NCBI RefSeq assembly: GCF_900106585.1
Contig: NZ_FNWH01000006.1
Location: 992,001 to 1,056,000 of the forward strand
DNA length: 64,000 bases
Direction: 5' to 3'
DNA from: Acidaminococcus timonensis
GTDB lineage: Bacteria > Bacillota > Negativicutes > Acidaminococcales > Acidaminococcaceae
Shown here one piece after another: positions 33,901-41,045 of the stretch. The position numbers and the translations under genes are program-made. The notes beneath the pieces were generated by a model, which was not told the DNA's origin, made no database searches, and was given only the letters and a program-made list of their open reading frames with translations. Every line of letters begins with the position of its first letter. Positions within the stretch are counted from its first letter, which is position 1.

Positions 33901-34615
33901 CAACGGAAGACCATGTGATTGACGGATTTAATTTGATCCCATAATTATCGTCTTGTACCGTACCGGAAGTTCCTTCATTTCCTTCGTAATCTACTACCTG
34001 GCTGGTTTCATGGGTATTTACAGCGACGGCATTGGAACCGATGGCAATGGAACCCCAGCCGGTGGCATTAGACTGGAAACCAACAGCTGTTACATAATTG
34101 TTGCTCATTCCGACAGGATTATTCTCTCTCCCGTCATTATATCTGTCGAGTTCCCCGATAAACACACTGCCTTTTGACTGTCCGGCATTGCGGTTCCCAA
34201 TGGTAACCGTCTGCTCTCCTGCCTGTGCATACAAGCCCGCAGTGACAGCACCCGGTTCCTTTGCACCGCCGCCCTCATAGTTGGGTAATTTTTGCCAAGA
34301 GCGGTTATTGTTGATACTGCTTATTTTATATGGATACTTCTCCCACTGATTTGTTTTTTCATCAAAGTACCAGTAGTAACCATTGGCTCCTACATAGTCA
34401 TTATTTTTCAGACTTTCAGTTCCGTCGGCCGCCTGCGCAACTGACGGCATCCCCGTCAAACAAAAAGACGTCAATGCAAGGAGGATGGCTGCTGCCAGGG
34501 CAGTTTTCCCCTTTACATTGACGCTGTGACATTTGCGCTGGTTCTTCGCCAGTTCGGAAACCACCACATAGCAGTTCCGCACCTTACTGTAGATGACTTT
34601 GTAGATTTTATTCAT
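27974..34615 (-). CDS. Giant trimeric autotransporter adhesin (YadA-like)
   Basis: A 2213-residue surface adhesin. It shares its first 25 residues with adhesin 1 (MNKIYKVIYSKVRNCYVVVS and on), followed by a signal core ending VAQAADG. The passenger has many YadA-head repeats (SVVVGGLDNVASGATSVVVG), DAVNVAQIK and AATVGQMN necks, Gly-rich KDGKDGSIGIAGQNGKDGY segments, and a module of about 130 residues present twice. The C-terminus has the YadA anchor (GSNALAALHPLEFDPDDKLS through AGIAFKLG) and then a roughly 50-residue coiled-coil tail (EEAKDKRIDALEKENQEMKK). It is intact despite its size. The start at 34615 follows AGGGGGTAATTTTT, a weaker site than that of adhesin 1. Confidence 0.92.
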   Translation of the reverse strand: MNKIYKVIYSKVRNCYVVVSELAKNQRKCHSVNVKGKTALAAAILLALTSFCLTGMPSVAQAADGTESLKNNDYVGANGYYWYFDEKTNQWEKYPYKISSINNNRSWQKLPNYEGGGAKEPGAVTAGLYAQAGEQTVTIGNRNAGQSKGSVFIGELDRYNDGRENNPVGMSNNYVTAVGFQSNATGWGSIAIGSNAVAVNTHETSQVVDYEGNEGTSGTVQDDNYGIKLNPSITWSSVALGYSAKAKDGNIAIGAYSDATSTDKNDSYVSVGNGTLKRRITNVAKGTDNSDVVTVGQMNDAIKQADNLNVNAGWGINVADEKDPKTGKGTKNVISLKHNLGTGYNDAEANGMIIGGLVEDRDSAKQYGAADANSVVVGAGKALASGKSSVVVGGLDNVASGATSVVVGGDNNNAAGNQSAVFGGRNNTAGGIASTAGGGIMNVANGQQAVALGGAYNYALGTSSTAIGGTGGNGMYGYSTSVNGNYSVSLAGGSTGTEALNGLAAGNQSVVTTANGTAVGYQATTDKEGTIAFGHDAGDVSGYTIEWNKLPKGQVNADGTANDYTKAPKSVTPTKYKDAYYNRLVKVADGQDDHDVVVMEQLKPYTKSDASNIGNNLKTYTVGDNGETITEADATDDQKKTNKDDWGKALGAEPFTTGTSDAATDASTSDQLVTGKTLYNYDAPVAETGKKLNYVSANNTTGQNLLNLDRQVKTNTDTLSDVNSRSVKYDTKTENGKTVVDNTKITLAGEGGTTITNLKDGANANDAATVGQMNTAIGNAKTKYYSVHKGPQIAGFSTNENNDGASAWAGLAAGYETGTTGIASTVVGSYSGVIGSGLQGAASISLGTLNLNQNTDTSKTFSGVANSIVGQGNMTTNSNAAIIIGAGNTITDSYKDVKIDTSTMKGSTPEALEEALQQAVPESGGQVMAIGGGNKITSAYKTQVVGLGNTVSSTELNYVEGFNNTVTGGTSNYIIGAQNNLTGGSKNIVFGDNHTLSNKSNNVVIGSADSSKELAASGAVVIGHNADVSVDGGVALGSGSVASTNKDVEGYDPLKKGASESADKAWKSSWAAVSVGDGTHTRQITGVAAGTNDTDAVNVAQIKKLANIDASNIGANLQYGADGTTAATDTDKTKNKEAWATAIGTGTVTKDDDGSKQMVTGKTVYDALHGGLDNITVGKDGQNGKDGSIGIAGQNGKDGYSITYIKTEQGAAGVDGKDGITRVVYQDKDGNGKHTFATLDDGLKFKGDDSTVIARKLNEQLNITGGADSTKLTDKNIGVNSSTDGLKIQLAKNLAGITSIANQTTTGKGDAQTTTGAKIDLKDDGSISVNSGKITDVKSGLTATDGTYADTDKNNAANIGDVHSMIEKEAGNTDDKLALKANVAADNIGTHITDTTAQKTNLDNWGAAIGTGAVADSTNEHANQLVTGKTVYDALHGGLDNITVGKDGKDGKDGSIGIAGQNGKDGYTMTYIKTEQGAAGVDGKDGITRVVYQDKDGNGKHTFATLDDGLKFKGDDSTVIARKLNEQLNITGGADSTKLTDKNIGVNSSTDGLKIQLAKDLTSITSISGSTDDKGAKITLDTTDKNISLNGGSIKDVASNLTKDGKIIKGSANNAASISDVQTLVQQGVDNGYTNGNGITIQKDGTSGKNVISVNQGDGLKFDSGKLAVNTGDGLTVDETTKALKIKTSDSNLKVDSNGIGLSDKITIGSDKTKQVTIDGTNGEISGLTNTTWDSKANDYSNSTKAATESQVDAAVKDAVKQAGENDIHVAAGSYAVNDQNQVSMNLVDKNNDTKGTVIITDVAKSSEMGDVSKLADGVKNAGGKTTTVVDAINNVNTSMNTKIGDQNYSKSNTSGTNKYVSDGDSITSAIGKLDGAVQQAASAAGKHSTVSEGSNIKVNGNVQNDGHTDYKVSLKDDISLNSVTTKSATTDTLTVNNSATIGGVTIANKTISDLDDTKIEKGSTNAVNAGTIWNELRPSGGTYINQNNTTAQNITNLDTQVKRNSDLVNSDGSTIKIGSKDTATKVDISDKNGSGRVITGVVTDTNDASSAANVGYVNNMAAANTQQIYRDMNNAYGRLDNNINRAAAGSNALAALHPLEFDPDDKLSFAMGYGHYHNANAAAVGAFYQPDSKTQFNFGVALGNGDPGFNAGIAFKLGKSSPYAGMNRVTLIHAVQDLKASEEAKDKRIDALEKENQEMKKQLQAILAKLNG
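29941..30331. repeat. Intragenic near-identical repeat, copy 1
   Basis: About 390 bp nearly identical to 30742-31132, offset by exactly 801 bp (267 codons). Encodes the segment from GKDGKDGSIGIAG to GLKIQLAK. Confidence 0.85.
30742..31132. repeat. Intragenic near-identical repeat, copy 2
   Basis: The second copy of the adhesin 2 module. It differs from copy 1 by few bases, so the duplication is recent or maintained by gene conversion. Confidence 0.85.
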
Positions 34616-34662
34616 AAAAATTACCCCCTACAAGGTTTATAATACACTTCCACAATTTCAAC

Positions 34663-34691
34663 CATACAGTATGTTGCAGGAGCAGAGTCAA
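34663..34691 (-). promoter_or_regulatory. Promoter of adhesin 2
   Basis: TTGACT (34691-34686), a 17-bp spacer and TGTATG (34668-34663), with the same layout as the adhesin 1 promoter. Confidence 0.6.
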
Positions 34692-34699
34692 TTGTCAGA

Positions 34700-34940
34700 A
34701 AGTTAGGCTTGAAATCTTCAGAAAATTTTATACTTTATACTGTATCTTCCATGAAAAATTGTATTTTTTATGTCATTTCACGGATTTATTGTATATCATA
34801 GGCCATTGTAATTACACATATATTCATAACTATTTGTTTTATTTTATTTATATTACATAGAGTAGATAAAACTATATGTTTTATTTAAGATTCCATGAAT
34901 GTTGTCAAAACATCCATATAGATAGATTGAATGGAAACAA
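34700..34940. other. AT-rich intergenic stretch, no gene seen
   Basis: About 240 bp, very AT-rich, between adhesin 2 and the hairpins after mgtE. No credible reading frame is visible. Confidence 0.5.
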
Positions 34941-34942
34941 AA

Positions 34943-34976
34943 GGGGATGTGAAAAAAATGATTTTCACATCCCCGT
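34943..34976. terminator. Hairpin GGGGATGTGAAAA / TTTTCACATCCCC
   Basis: A 13-bp arm stem-loop without a long flanking T tract. It may be a terminator remnant or a palindromic repeat. Confidence 0.45.
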
Positions 34977-34977
34977 C

Positions 34978-35005
34978 ACTAGTCTCTAGTCACTAGTCTC
35001 TAGCC
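34978..35005. repeat. 7-bp tandem repeat, four copies
   Basis: ACTAGTC, TCTAGTC, ACTAGTC, TCTAGCC: the same heptamer family as the 12-copy array at 51237-51320. Confidence 0.75.
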
Positions 35006-35035
35006 GATGGAAGCCAGCTTACGCTGGCAAATTTA

Positions 35036-35072
35036 AGGCGCTGTGAATGATTTTTTCACAGCGCCTTTCGTT
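35036..35072 (-). terminator. Terminator of mgtE
   Basis: AAGGCGCTGTGAA and TTCACAGCGCCTT form a 13-bp stem with a short T-containing loop, four bases from the mgtE stop. Confidence 0.8.
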
Positions 35073-35075
35073 TCC

Positions 35076-36467
35076 TTATAACAGATACGGTAAAAACATC
35101 TTGGCCAGGCCCAGGAATACGAAGAACCCGCACACATCGGTGAAGGTGGTGATGAAAATGCTGGAGGCCACAGCCGGGTCGTAATTCATGGCTTTCAGGA
35201 TCACCGGTACCAGGAAGCCCACCAATGCGGCAATCATCAGGTTCACGATCATGGCCACCAGGATGATGACGCCCAGGGCGATGTTGTGATTGATCCATAC
35301 GATCACCGCACCGGCAATGAGCCCGTTCACCAAACCGTTGATGAACCCTACGGCAATGCCGCGGGCAATCCGCACTCCGTTGCCGTGGAGCTTGATGTCG
35401 CCCAGGGCGATGCCCCGGACCACCACGGCCAGGGTCTGGGTACCGGCATTGCCCCCCATCCCGGCCACGATGGGCATGGCGGCGGCCAAGGCCACCACCT
35501 GGCTGATGGTGTCCTCGAACAGGGAGACCACGGATGATGCCAAAAAGGCCGTCACCAGGTTGATGAGCAGCCAGGGAAGCCGCAGCCGCACGCTTTCCAT
35601 CACGGTGCTGTCCACGTCTTCTTCCTTGCTGACACCACCCATTTTCAACATATCTTCGGTGTTTTCTTCTTCGATGACATCGATGATATCGTCAACGGTG
35701 ATGATCCCCAGCATGCCCTTCCGCTTGTTCACAACGGGGATGGCATGGAGGTCGTATTTGGAAACCAGCCGGGCCACGTCTTCCTGGTCGGACTCAGGCT
35801 CAACGGAGATCACGTTGTCCTCCATGATATCCTGCAGGGTATCATAGTTCTTGGCCACCAGCAGTTCCCGCAGGGAAACGGTGCCCACCAGCTGTTTCTT
35901 GTCGTTCAGTACGTATAATATGTTGATTTCTTCTGTCTTGGGAGCGATTTCCTTCACTTTTTCCAGTGCCTGGCTCACCGTAAGGCTGGCCCGCATGGAA
36001 ATGTATTCGGTGGTCATGATACCACCGGCGGTGCTCTCCCCATACCCCAGCAGGTTCCGGATGACCTCCTGGTCGCTGGTCTTCATGAGCTTGACCAGCT
36101 CTTTCCGCCGGTTGGCAGGCATGTCGCCCAGGATATCGACGATATCATCCTTGGACATGTGCTGGAAGATGTTCAAAATCTTGTTCAGATCGAACAGCTT
36201 CATGATCCGCACCTGGAGCTCGTCGTCGGCCTGTTCGATGATTTCGGCCATCTGCTGGTCGGTCAAAAGGCTGGCCAGGAACAGGATCTCGCTGTCGCTG
36301 GCTTCTTCCAGTGCATAGGCGATATCGATGGGATGGGCGTCCTCCATCAGTCGGCGGACGGCTTTCTCATCCTTGCATTTCAGGGCGGAAATCAGTTCGT
36401 TCTCTACCCGTTCTTCCAGTTCTTCCTGTTTTTCCTCTACGGAATGGTTCTCTTTCTGTTCATCCAT
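35076..36467 (-). CDS. mgtE: MgtE-type magnesium channel/transporter
   Basis: A 463-residue magnesium channel. It shows the acidic helical MgtE N domain (about 30-135, with DDIVDILGDMPANRRKELVK), a CBS-domain pair (about 140-265, MTTEYISMRASLTVSQAL and LGIITVDDIIDVIEEENTED) and five membrane helices from about 285 on, including ALAAAMPIVAGMGGNAGTQT, the pore-lining signature. Magnesium binding by the N and CBS domains closes the channel. Length and domain order are standard. It lies 86 bp downstream of the small secreted SH3-like gene. Confidence 0.95.
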   Translation of the reverse strand: MDEQKENHSVEEKQEELEERVENELISALKCKDEKAVRRLMEDAHPIDIAYALEEASDSEILFLASLLTDQQMAEIIEQADDELQVRIMKLFDLNKILNIFQHMSKDDIVDILGDMPANRRKELVKLMKTSDQEVIRNLLGYGESTAGGIMTTEYISMRASLTVSQALEKVKEIAPKTEEINILYVLNDKKQLVGTVSLRELLVAKNYDTLQDIMEDNVISVEPESDQEDVARLVSKYDLHAIPVVNKRKGMLGIITVDDIIDVIEEENTEDMLKMGGVSKEEDVDSTVMESVRLRLPWLLINLVTAFLASSVVSLFEDTISQVVALAAAMPIVAGMGGNAGTQTLAVVVRGIALGDIKLHGNGVRIARGIAVGFINGLVNGLIAGAVIVWINHNIALGVIILVAMIVNLMIAALVGFLVPVILKAMNYDPAVASSIFITTFTDVCGFFVFLGLAKMFLPYLL

Positions 36468-36553
36468 TCGGATCTCTCCCCTCGCCCGCCTTCCCCTGAG
36501 GCGGTGTCTGACGGATGTACGGCCGCCCTCTGGATCGGCCGCACTCCGGATAC

Positions 36554-36886
36554 TTATTTGCGAGTCAGCGCCACATCATCGGATGAGAGCCATCCGACGG
36601 CGCCGTCAAAACGGATGCACAGATTGTAGACTTTGCCTTCCTCCATATTGCGGGTCTGGTTGATGGGCACGAAAATGGTCCCTTTGGGATAGAACCCCAG
36701 GGTCAGGCTGTCTTTGTTGGGTTCGGCATAGAAGGCCGCCCCGTTTCGGGTGGTCATCATGATGATCTTGGACTGCTGGAACCGTTCTTCCGTGGATTGG
36801 GCTGCGGCCAGCTGAGGCACCAGGGCCGCTCCGCCCAGGCCCACCAGAGAACACAGGGCCAGCACCATACGCATTTTCTTGAACAT
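36554..36886 (-). CDS. Small exported SH3-like protein, unknown function
   Basis: A 110-residue protein with a signal peptide (MFKKMRMVLALCSLVGLGGA, cleavage likely after AAA in LAAAQST). The mature part has the look of a bacterial SH3 barrel: a short strand pattern FYAEPNKDSLTLGFYPKGTI, then GKVYNLCIRFDGAVGWLSSD, the last resembling the VRFxGxxGWV end of SH3_3 domains. Such domains often bind cell-wall peptides. It sits between the rlmI-like gene and mgtE on the same strand. No catalytic motif seen. Confidence 0.65.
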   Translation of the reverse strand: MFKKMRMVLALCSLVGLGGAALVPQLAAAQSTEERFQQSKIIMMTTRNGAAFYAEPNKDSLTLGFYPKGTIFVPINQTRNMEEGKVYNLCIRFDGAVGWLSSDDVALTRK

Positions 36887-36937
36887 GGAACACCTCTCAA
36901 TCCCCAGGAGGCGATGAACCGGGCAGGACCGGTTTTC

Positions 36938-38167
36938 TTACACCACCTGGAAAATATAGAATTTCAGATAATCCGTTTCCGGTACATTGTACAGGATGGG
37001 ATGATCGGGGGCCTGCTGCCGGGCTTCCACCTGGCGCAGGGAAACGGCGGCATCCCGGGCCGCCTCGTGGAGCATCTGCACAAACAGCTCGCTTTTCATG
37101 AAGTGGCTGCAGGAGCAGGTGGCCAGATAGCCGCCCCGGGGCAGCAGTTTCATGGCTTTCAGGTTGATTTCCTTATAGCCCCGGAAGGCACTTTTCACCG
37201 TGTGGCTGCTTTTGGTGAAGGCCGGCGGATCCAGGATGATGAAGTCGAAGGGATGCTGTTTCTTTTCCTCCAGGTCCGTCAGGTAGTCGAACACATTGGC
37301 TTCCACGGTCTGGATCTTGTCTTCATATCCGTTCAGGGCGAAATTGTCCCGGGCCCGTTTCAGGGCCTCTCCGGAAATATCCACGGCCGTGACGCTGGCC
37401 GCACCGCCTCTGGCTGCATTCATGGCAAAGGGGCCGGTGTGGGTGAAGCAATCCAGCACATGTTTGCCGGCACAGATCCGGGACACCGCCAGCCGGTTGT
37501 ACTTCTGGTCCAGGAAAAAGCCGGTCTTCTGGCCGTTCACCACGTCCACATGGTAGCGCAGGCCGTTTTCGGTGATGACGGGCATCAGGTCGGCCTCCGT
37601 CAGGGTGCTGCCGGGAACGGCCGCGATGCCCTTGCCTTCGGTCATGCCCTCCAGTTCCCGGATCTTCACATCGTTGCGCTCGTAGATGCCCTTCACGTCC
37701 TCGCCCATTTCCCGCAGGATCTTCAGGAGCAGGGTGAACAGCAGCTCTTTGCGCTGTTCGATGCCCAGGCTGAGCACCTGGGCTACCAGCACGTCCTGGA
37801 ACCGGTCCACGGTAAGGCCCGGAAAGCCGTCGGCCTCGCCAAAGATCAGGCGGCAGGCCTTGAAATCGTCGCCGGGCATGACGGTTTTGCGGTACTCAAT
37901 GGCGTACCGCAGCCGCCGTTCGAAGAAGGCCTGGTCGAACTTGTCGTTGGCGTTCCAGGAAATCAGGCGCACCCGGATCTTGGAGTTGTCGTTATAGAAA
38001 CCCGTACCGATGTACTTGCCCTTTTTTTCGCTGACCACGTCCACCAGGGCTCCGTTTTCCACCGGCCCGGCCACGTCCAGCACTTCGTCCGCAAACACCC
38101 AGGGGTGGCCGCCCCGGGCCATCCGCTCCCCTTTTCGGGTGATGGTGATTTTCGTAAATTCCCGCAT
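36938..38167 (-). CDS. rlmI: RlmI-like 23S rRNA cytosine methyltransferase
   Basis: A 409-residue SAM-dependent methyltransferase. A PUA domain (about 5-75, TRKGERMARGGHPWVFADEV) is followed by a linker domain and a Rossmann fold with VLDCFTHTGPFAMNAARGGA (motif I), VTAVDISGEALKRA, the active-site DFIILDPPAFTKSS (near 314) and ATCSCSHFM (near 350), the cysteine that acts in 5-methylcytosine chemistry. This order fits RlmI, which methylates C1962 of 23S rRNA. ATG at 38167 follows GATAGGAGAACGAA. Exact target base is inferred from family. Confidence 0.85.
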   Translation of the reverse strand: MREFTKITITRKGERMARGGHPWVFADEVLDVAGPVENGALVDVVSEKKGKYIGTGFYNDNSKIRVRLISWNANDKFDQAFFERRLRYAIEYRKTVMPGDDFKACRLIFGEADGFPGLTVDRFQDVLVAQVLSLGIEQRKELLFTLLLKILREMGEDVKGIYERNDVKIRELEGMTEGKGIAAVPGSTLTEADLMPVITENGLRYHVDVVNGQKTGFFLDQKYNRLAVSRICAGKHVLDCFTHTGPFAMNAARGGAASVTAVDISGEALKRARDNFALNGYEDKIQTVEANVFDYLTDLEEKKQHPFDFIILDPPAFTKSSHTVKSAFRGYKEINLKAMKLLPRGGYLATCSCSHFMKSELFVQMLHEAARDAAVSLRQVEARQQAPDHPILYNVPETDYLKFYIFQVV

Positions 38168-38284
38168 TTCGTTCTCCTATCTATCCAAGGCCAGCCAGCT
38201 GGCCAAATTCACGTATATATTATTGTACCATATGGAACGGATGAAGGGAACAGAAAATGACAGGGGTTGGTGGGGAGGGGGGTA

Positions 38285-38560
38285 GTGAAGATTTGTGTCC
38301 CCCTGAAAGGGGGAAAGGGCCCGCTTGCGGGTAGGGGGTTCGCACACCTCTCTACCTTTTAAAGTCGATGTTACCCGTACTGTCGATGTATGAACCCATC
38401 CACCATCCATTCGGATGGTCCCCCTTCCCTTCCAGGGAAGGACAAAAGCTTTGTGTCCCCCTGAAAGGGGGAAAGGACCCGCTTGCGGGTAGGGGGTTCG
38501 CACACCTCTCTACCTTTTAAAGTCGATGTTACTCGTACTGTCGATGTAAGAACCCATTGC
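38285..38560. repeat. Family A hairpin repeat array (about two units, 158-bp period)
   Basis: TTTGTGTCCCCCTGAAAGG starts at 38292 and again at 38450, giving a 158-bp period. The stem arm at 38402-38419 is ACCATCC-ATTC-GGATGGT. This fills the space between the divergent rlmI-like and MBL genes. No gene is visible in it. Confidence 0.9.
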
Positions 38561-38593
38561 TTTTCTAAATTCTTCCAATACGCTATACTATAA

Positions 38594-38609
38594 CCAATCG
38601 TACGATTGG
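38594..38609. promoter_or_regulatory. 16-bp perfect palindrome overlapping a ribosome site
   Basis: CCAATCGTACGATTGG ends in the GG of the GGAGGAAA ribosome site of the MBL gene and follows TATACT/TATAAC promoter-like boxes. It could be an operator or a hairpin that hides the ribosome site. Confidence 0.5.
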
Positions 38610-38619
38610 AGGAAACTGC

Positions 38620-39420
38620 ATGGAAATTTTATTTTTGGGTACAGGGCATGCCATTTCTACCCGCTGTTACAACACGTGCTATGTGCTGCGCCAGAACGAA
38701 AGGTACCTGCTGGTGGACGGAGGCGGCGGAAACGGCATCCTGCGCCAGCTGCAGCGGGCCCGGCTTCCCTGGCAGAAGATCAAGGACATCTTCGTCACCC
38801 ACCGCCATATGGACCATGTGCTGGGCATCTTCTGGCTGATCCGCATGATTGTAAAGGCCATGCGCCGGGGCACGTACACCGGGGAGGCCCGGATCTACGG
38901 CCACGATGAGATGATCCACCTGCTGCGCACCACAGCCCCCCTGCTCCTGGACCCGGTGGACCTGCCCTTTCTGGACACCCGGCTCCACTTCATCCAGGTG
39001 GAGGACGGGGAAACCCGGAAGATCCGGGGCTGGGATGTGACCTTCTTCGACATCCACTCCACGAAGGCCAAACAGTTCGGCTACACCCTGGAAAGCCACG
39101 GCCACAAGCTGGGCTGCTGCGGGGATGAACCGATGAACGACGCCAATTTTACCCGCCTCAGCGGCAGCGAATGGCTGCTCCACGAGGCGTTCTGCCTGTA
39201 CCGGGACCGGGAGCGCTACCGCCCGTACGAAAAGCACCACTCCACGGTGAAGGAAGCCTGCGAAAACGGAGAACGGCTGCAGGTACCCAACCTGGTGCTG
39301 TACCATACGGAGGACAACCACCTGGCCCAGCGCAAAGCCCTGTACACGGAAGAGGGCAAGGCCTACTACGGCGGCAACCTGTTCGTGCCCGACGACCTGG
39401 AAACGTTGAAGCTGTGGTGA
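38620..39420 (+). CDS. MBL-fold metallo-hydrolase (RNase Z-like)
   Basis: A 266-residue metallo-beta-lactamase-fold enzyme. It starts MEILFLGTGHAISTRCYNTC and carries the metal motif THRHMDHVLG (HxHxDH, about residues 67-72), with later acidic and histidine ligands in GCCGDEPMN, LLHEAFC and LVLYHTED. The layout resembles RNase Z and related phosphodiesterases but lacks the exosite arm I would expect in tRNA 3' processing enzymes, so the substrate is open. It overlaps sfsA by one base, so the two are co-expressed. Confidence 0.8.
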   Translation: MEILFLGTGHAISTRCYNTCYVLRQNERYLLVDGGGGNGILRQLQRARLPWQKIKDIFVTHRHMDHVLGIFWLIRMIVKAMRRGTYTGEARIYGHDEMIHLLRTTAPLLLDPVDLPFLDTRLHFIQVEDGETRKIRGWDVTFFDIHSTKAKQFGYTLESHGHKLGCCGDEPMNDANFTRLSGSEWLLHEAFCLYRDRERYRPYEKHHSTVKEACENGERLQVPNLVLYHTEDNHLAQRKALYTEEGKAYYGGNLFVPDDLETLKLW

Positions 39421-40106
39421 TGGCCATGGAATATCCGAACATTGTAGAAGGAACATTCATCTCCCGCCCCAACCGGTTCATTGCCCAGGTGGAAATCGGC
39501 GGCCGGGAAGAAACGTGCCACGTGAAGAATACGGGCCGCTGCAGAGAGCTGCTGGTGCCGGGCTGTACGGTATACCTGGTGCACAGCGACAATCCGGCCC
39601 GGAAAACGGCCTACGACCTGGTGACGGTACAAAAGGGAGAGCGGCTCATCAACATGGATTCCCAGGCCCCGAACAAGGTGGTGCAGGAGTGGCTGGAACA
39701 GGGCGGCCTGCCCGGGGTGACCCTGGTGCGGCCGGAGACGAAGTATGACCAGTCCCGGTTCGACTTTTACTTCGAACAGGGCCCGCGGAAGGCGTTCATG
39801 GAAGTGAAGGGCGTAACCCTGGAGGAAGACGGCGTGGTCCGGTTCCCGGACGCCCCCACTGCCCGGGGCAGCAAGCATCTCCACGAACTGGTGAAGGCCC
39901 ATCAGGAAGGGTACGATGTATACCTGTTCCTGGTGGTCCAGATGGCGGACGTGGACCATTTCGAACCCAACTGGCGCACGGATCCGGATTTTGGCCAGGC
40001 TTTGCTGGAAGCGGAGGCCGGCGGGGTCAAAATCTTGTGTTACGACTGCGACGTAACACCACAAACGTTAAAAATAGGCAAAAAAGTAGCGGTCCGATTG
40101 AAATGA
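39420..40106 (+). CDS. sfsA: SfsA family DNA/RNA-binding nuclease-like protein
   Basis: A 228-residue SfsA. An OB-like N-terminal part (VEGTFISRPNRFIAQVEIGG, CHVKNTGRCRELLVPG) precedes the nuclease-like domain with KYDQSRFDFYF, AFMEVKGVTL (Glu and Lys of a PD-(D/E)XK-like site) and FPDAPTARGSKHLHEL. SfsA was named for effects on sugar fermentation; biochemical work indicates nucleic-acid binding and cleavage. I start at the ATG at 39420, inside the TGATG junction with the MBL gene; an in-frame ATG six bases later is the alternative. Confidence 0.92.
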   Translation: MAMEYPNIVEGTFISRPNRFIAQVEIGGREETCHVKNTGRCRELLVPGCTVYLVHSDNPARKTAYDLVTVQKGERLINMDSQAPNKVVQEWLEQGGLPGVTLVRPETKYDQSRFDFYFEQGPRKAFMEVKGVTLEEDGVVRFPDAPTARGSKHLHELVKAHQEGYDVYLFLVVQMADVDHFEPNWRTDPDFGQALLEAEAGGVKILCYDCDVTPQTLKIGKKVAVRLK

Positions 40107-40121
40107 TCGGACCGCTGTTTC
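40085..40121 (+). terminator. Terminator of the MBL-sfsA operon
   Basis: AGCGGTCCGATT and GATCGGACCGCT form a stem that overlaps the sfsA stop, followed by TTT. Confidence 0.75.
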
Positions 40122-40127
40122 GTTACC

Positions 40128-40188
40128 CTCCGGGAGACCTGGGAACGGACGTCCCTTATGGGCCGTCCCTACGCAGGGTTCGGAGTTT
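40128..40188. repeat. Family B palindromic repeat (partial)
   Basis: Contains CCTGGGAACGGACGTCCC, TTATGGGCCGTCCCTACGCA: GGGACGTCC and GGGACGGCC-type arms. Other copies are near 43600, 45605 and 57555. Confidence 0.75.
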
Positions 40189-40197
40189 CTCTGACTT

Positions 40198-41025
40198 TTA
40201 GAATGCCGGGATGATGGCGCCTTTGTATTTGTCTTCGATGAATTTCTTCACTTCGGGGCTCTGCAGGGCTTTCATCAGCTTCTGGATTTCCGGCCGCTGT
40301 TCGTCGCCCTTACGGACGGCTACGATGTTGGCGTAGGGGGAATCCTTGGCTTCGATGAACAGGGCATCCTTCGTGGGATTCAGCTTGGCTTCCATGGCAA
40401 AGTTGGAATTGATCACGGCGATGTCCACATCATCCAGGGTACGGGGCAGCATGGCTGCTTCGGCTTCGGTGATCTGCAGGTTTCTGGGGTTGTCTACGAT
40501 GTCGTTGGCCGTAGCCAGGACCCCCACCCCTTCCTTCAGTTTGATCAGGCCGGCTTTTTCCAGGATGGCCAGGGCACGGCCACCGTTGGTGGGATCGTTG
40601 GGGATGGCCACTTTGGCGCCGTCCTTCAGTTCCTTCAGGTCTTTGATCTTTTTGGAGTATACGCCCATGGGTTCGATGTGCACAGCCCCCATGGAGACCA
40701 GGGACAGGTTCCGGTCTTTGCAGAACTTATCCAGGTAGGGTTTGTGCTGGAAGAAGTTGGCGTCGATTTCCTTGTCGCTGAGGCTCAGGTTGGGTTTCAC
40801 GTAATCGGTGAATTCCACTACCTGCAGATCCACCCCTTCTTTGGCCAGCAGGGGTTTGATCTGGTTCAAAATTTCTGCGTGAGGCACCGGAGAAGCCCCC
40901 ACTTTCAGCACCACTTTCTTGTCTCCTCCGCTGGATTTGGAATCTGTAGAACTGCCGCAGCCGGCAGCCAGTCCCGTCAGTGCCAGCAGTCCGGCCAGCA
41001 CCAGAGCCAGTTTTTTCATTTTCAT
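40198..41025 (-). CDS. metQ: MetQ/NlpA-family substrate-binding lipoprotein
   Basis: A 275-residue lipoprotein. The signal peptide ends in a lipobox, LTGLAAGC, so the mature protein is anchored by Cys24. The binding-protein fold begins VLKVGASPVPHAEILNQIKP and includes VVEFTDYVKPNLSLSDKEID, ANFFQHKPYLDKF and IPNDPTNGGRALAILEKAGL, which are highly conserved in methionine-binding NlpA/MetQ proteins. Usually the metN ATPase and metI permease lie beside it; neither is present here, so it would have to work with a transporter encoded elsewhere. It follows the malic enzyme gene by 20 bp. Confidence 0.88.
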   Translation of the reverse strand: MKMKKLALVLAGLLALTGLAAGCGSSTDSKSSGGDKKVVLKVGASPVPHAEILNQIKPLLAKEGVDLQVVEFTDYVKPNLSLSDKEIDANFFQHKPYLDKFCKDRNLSLVSMGAVHIEPMGVYSKKIKDLKELKDGAKVAIPNDPTNGGRALAILEKAGLIKLKEGVGVLATANDIVDNPRNLQITEAEAAMLPRTLDDVDIAVINSNFAMEAKLNPTKDALFIEAKDSPYANIVAVRKGDEQRPEIQKLMKALQSPEVKKFIEDKYKGAIIPAF

Positions 41026-41045
41026 CCTCTATTCCTCCCTTTGCA

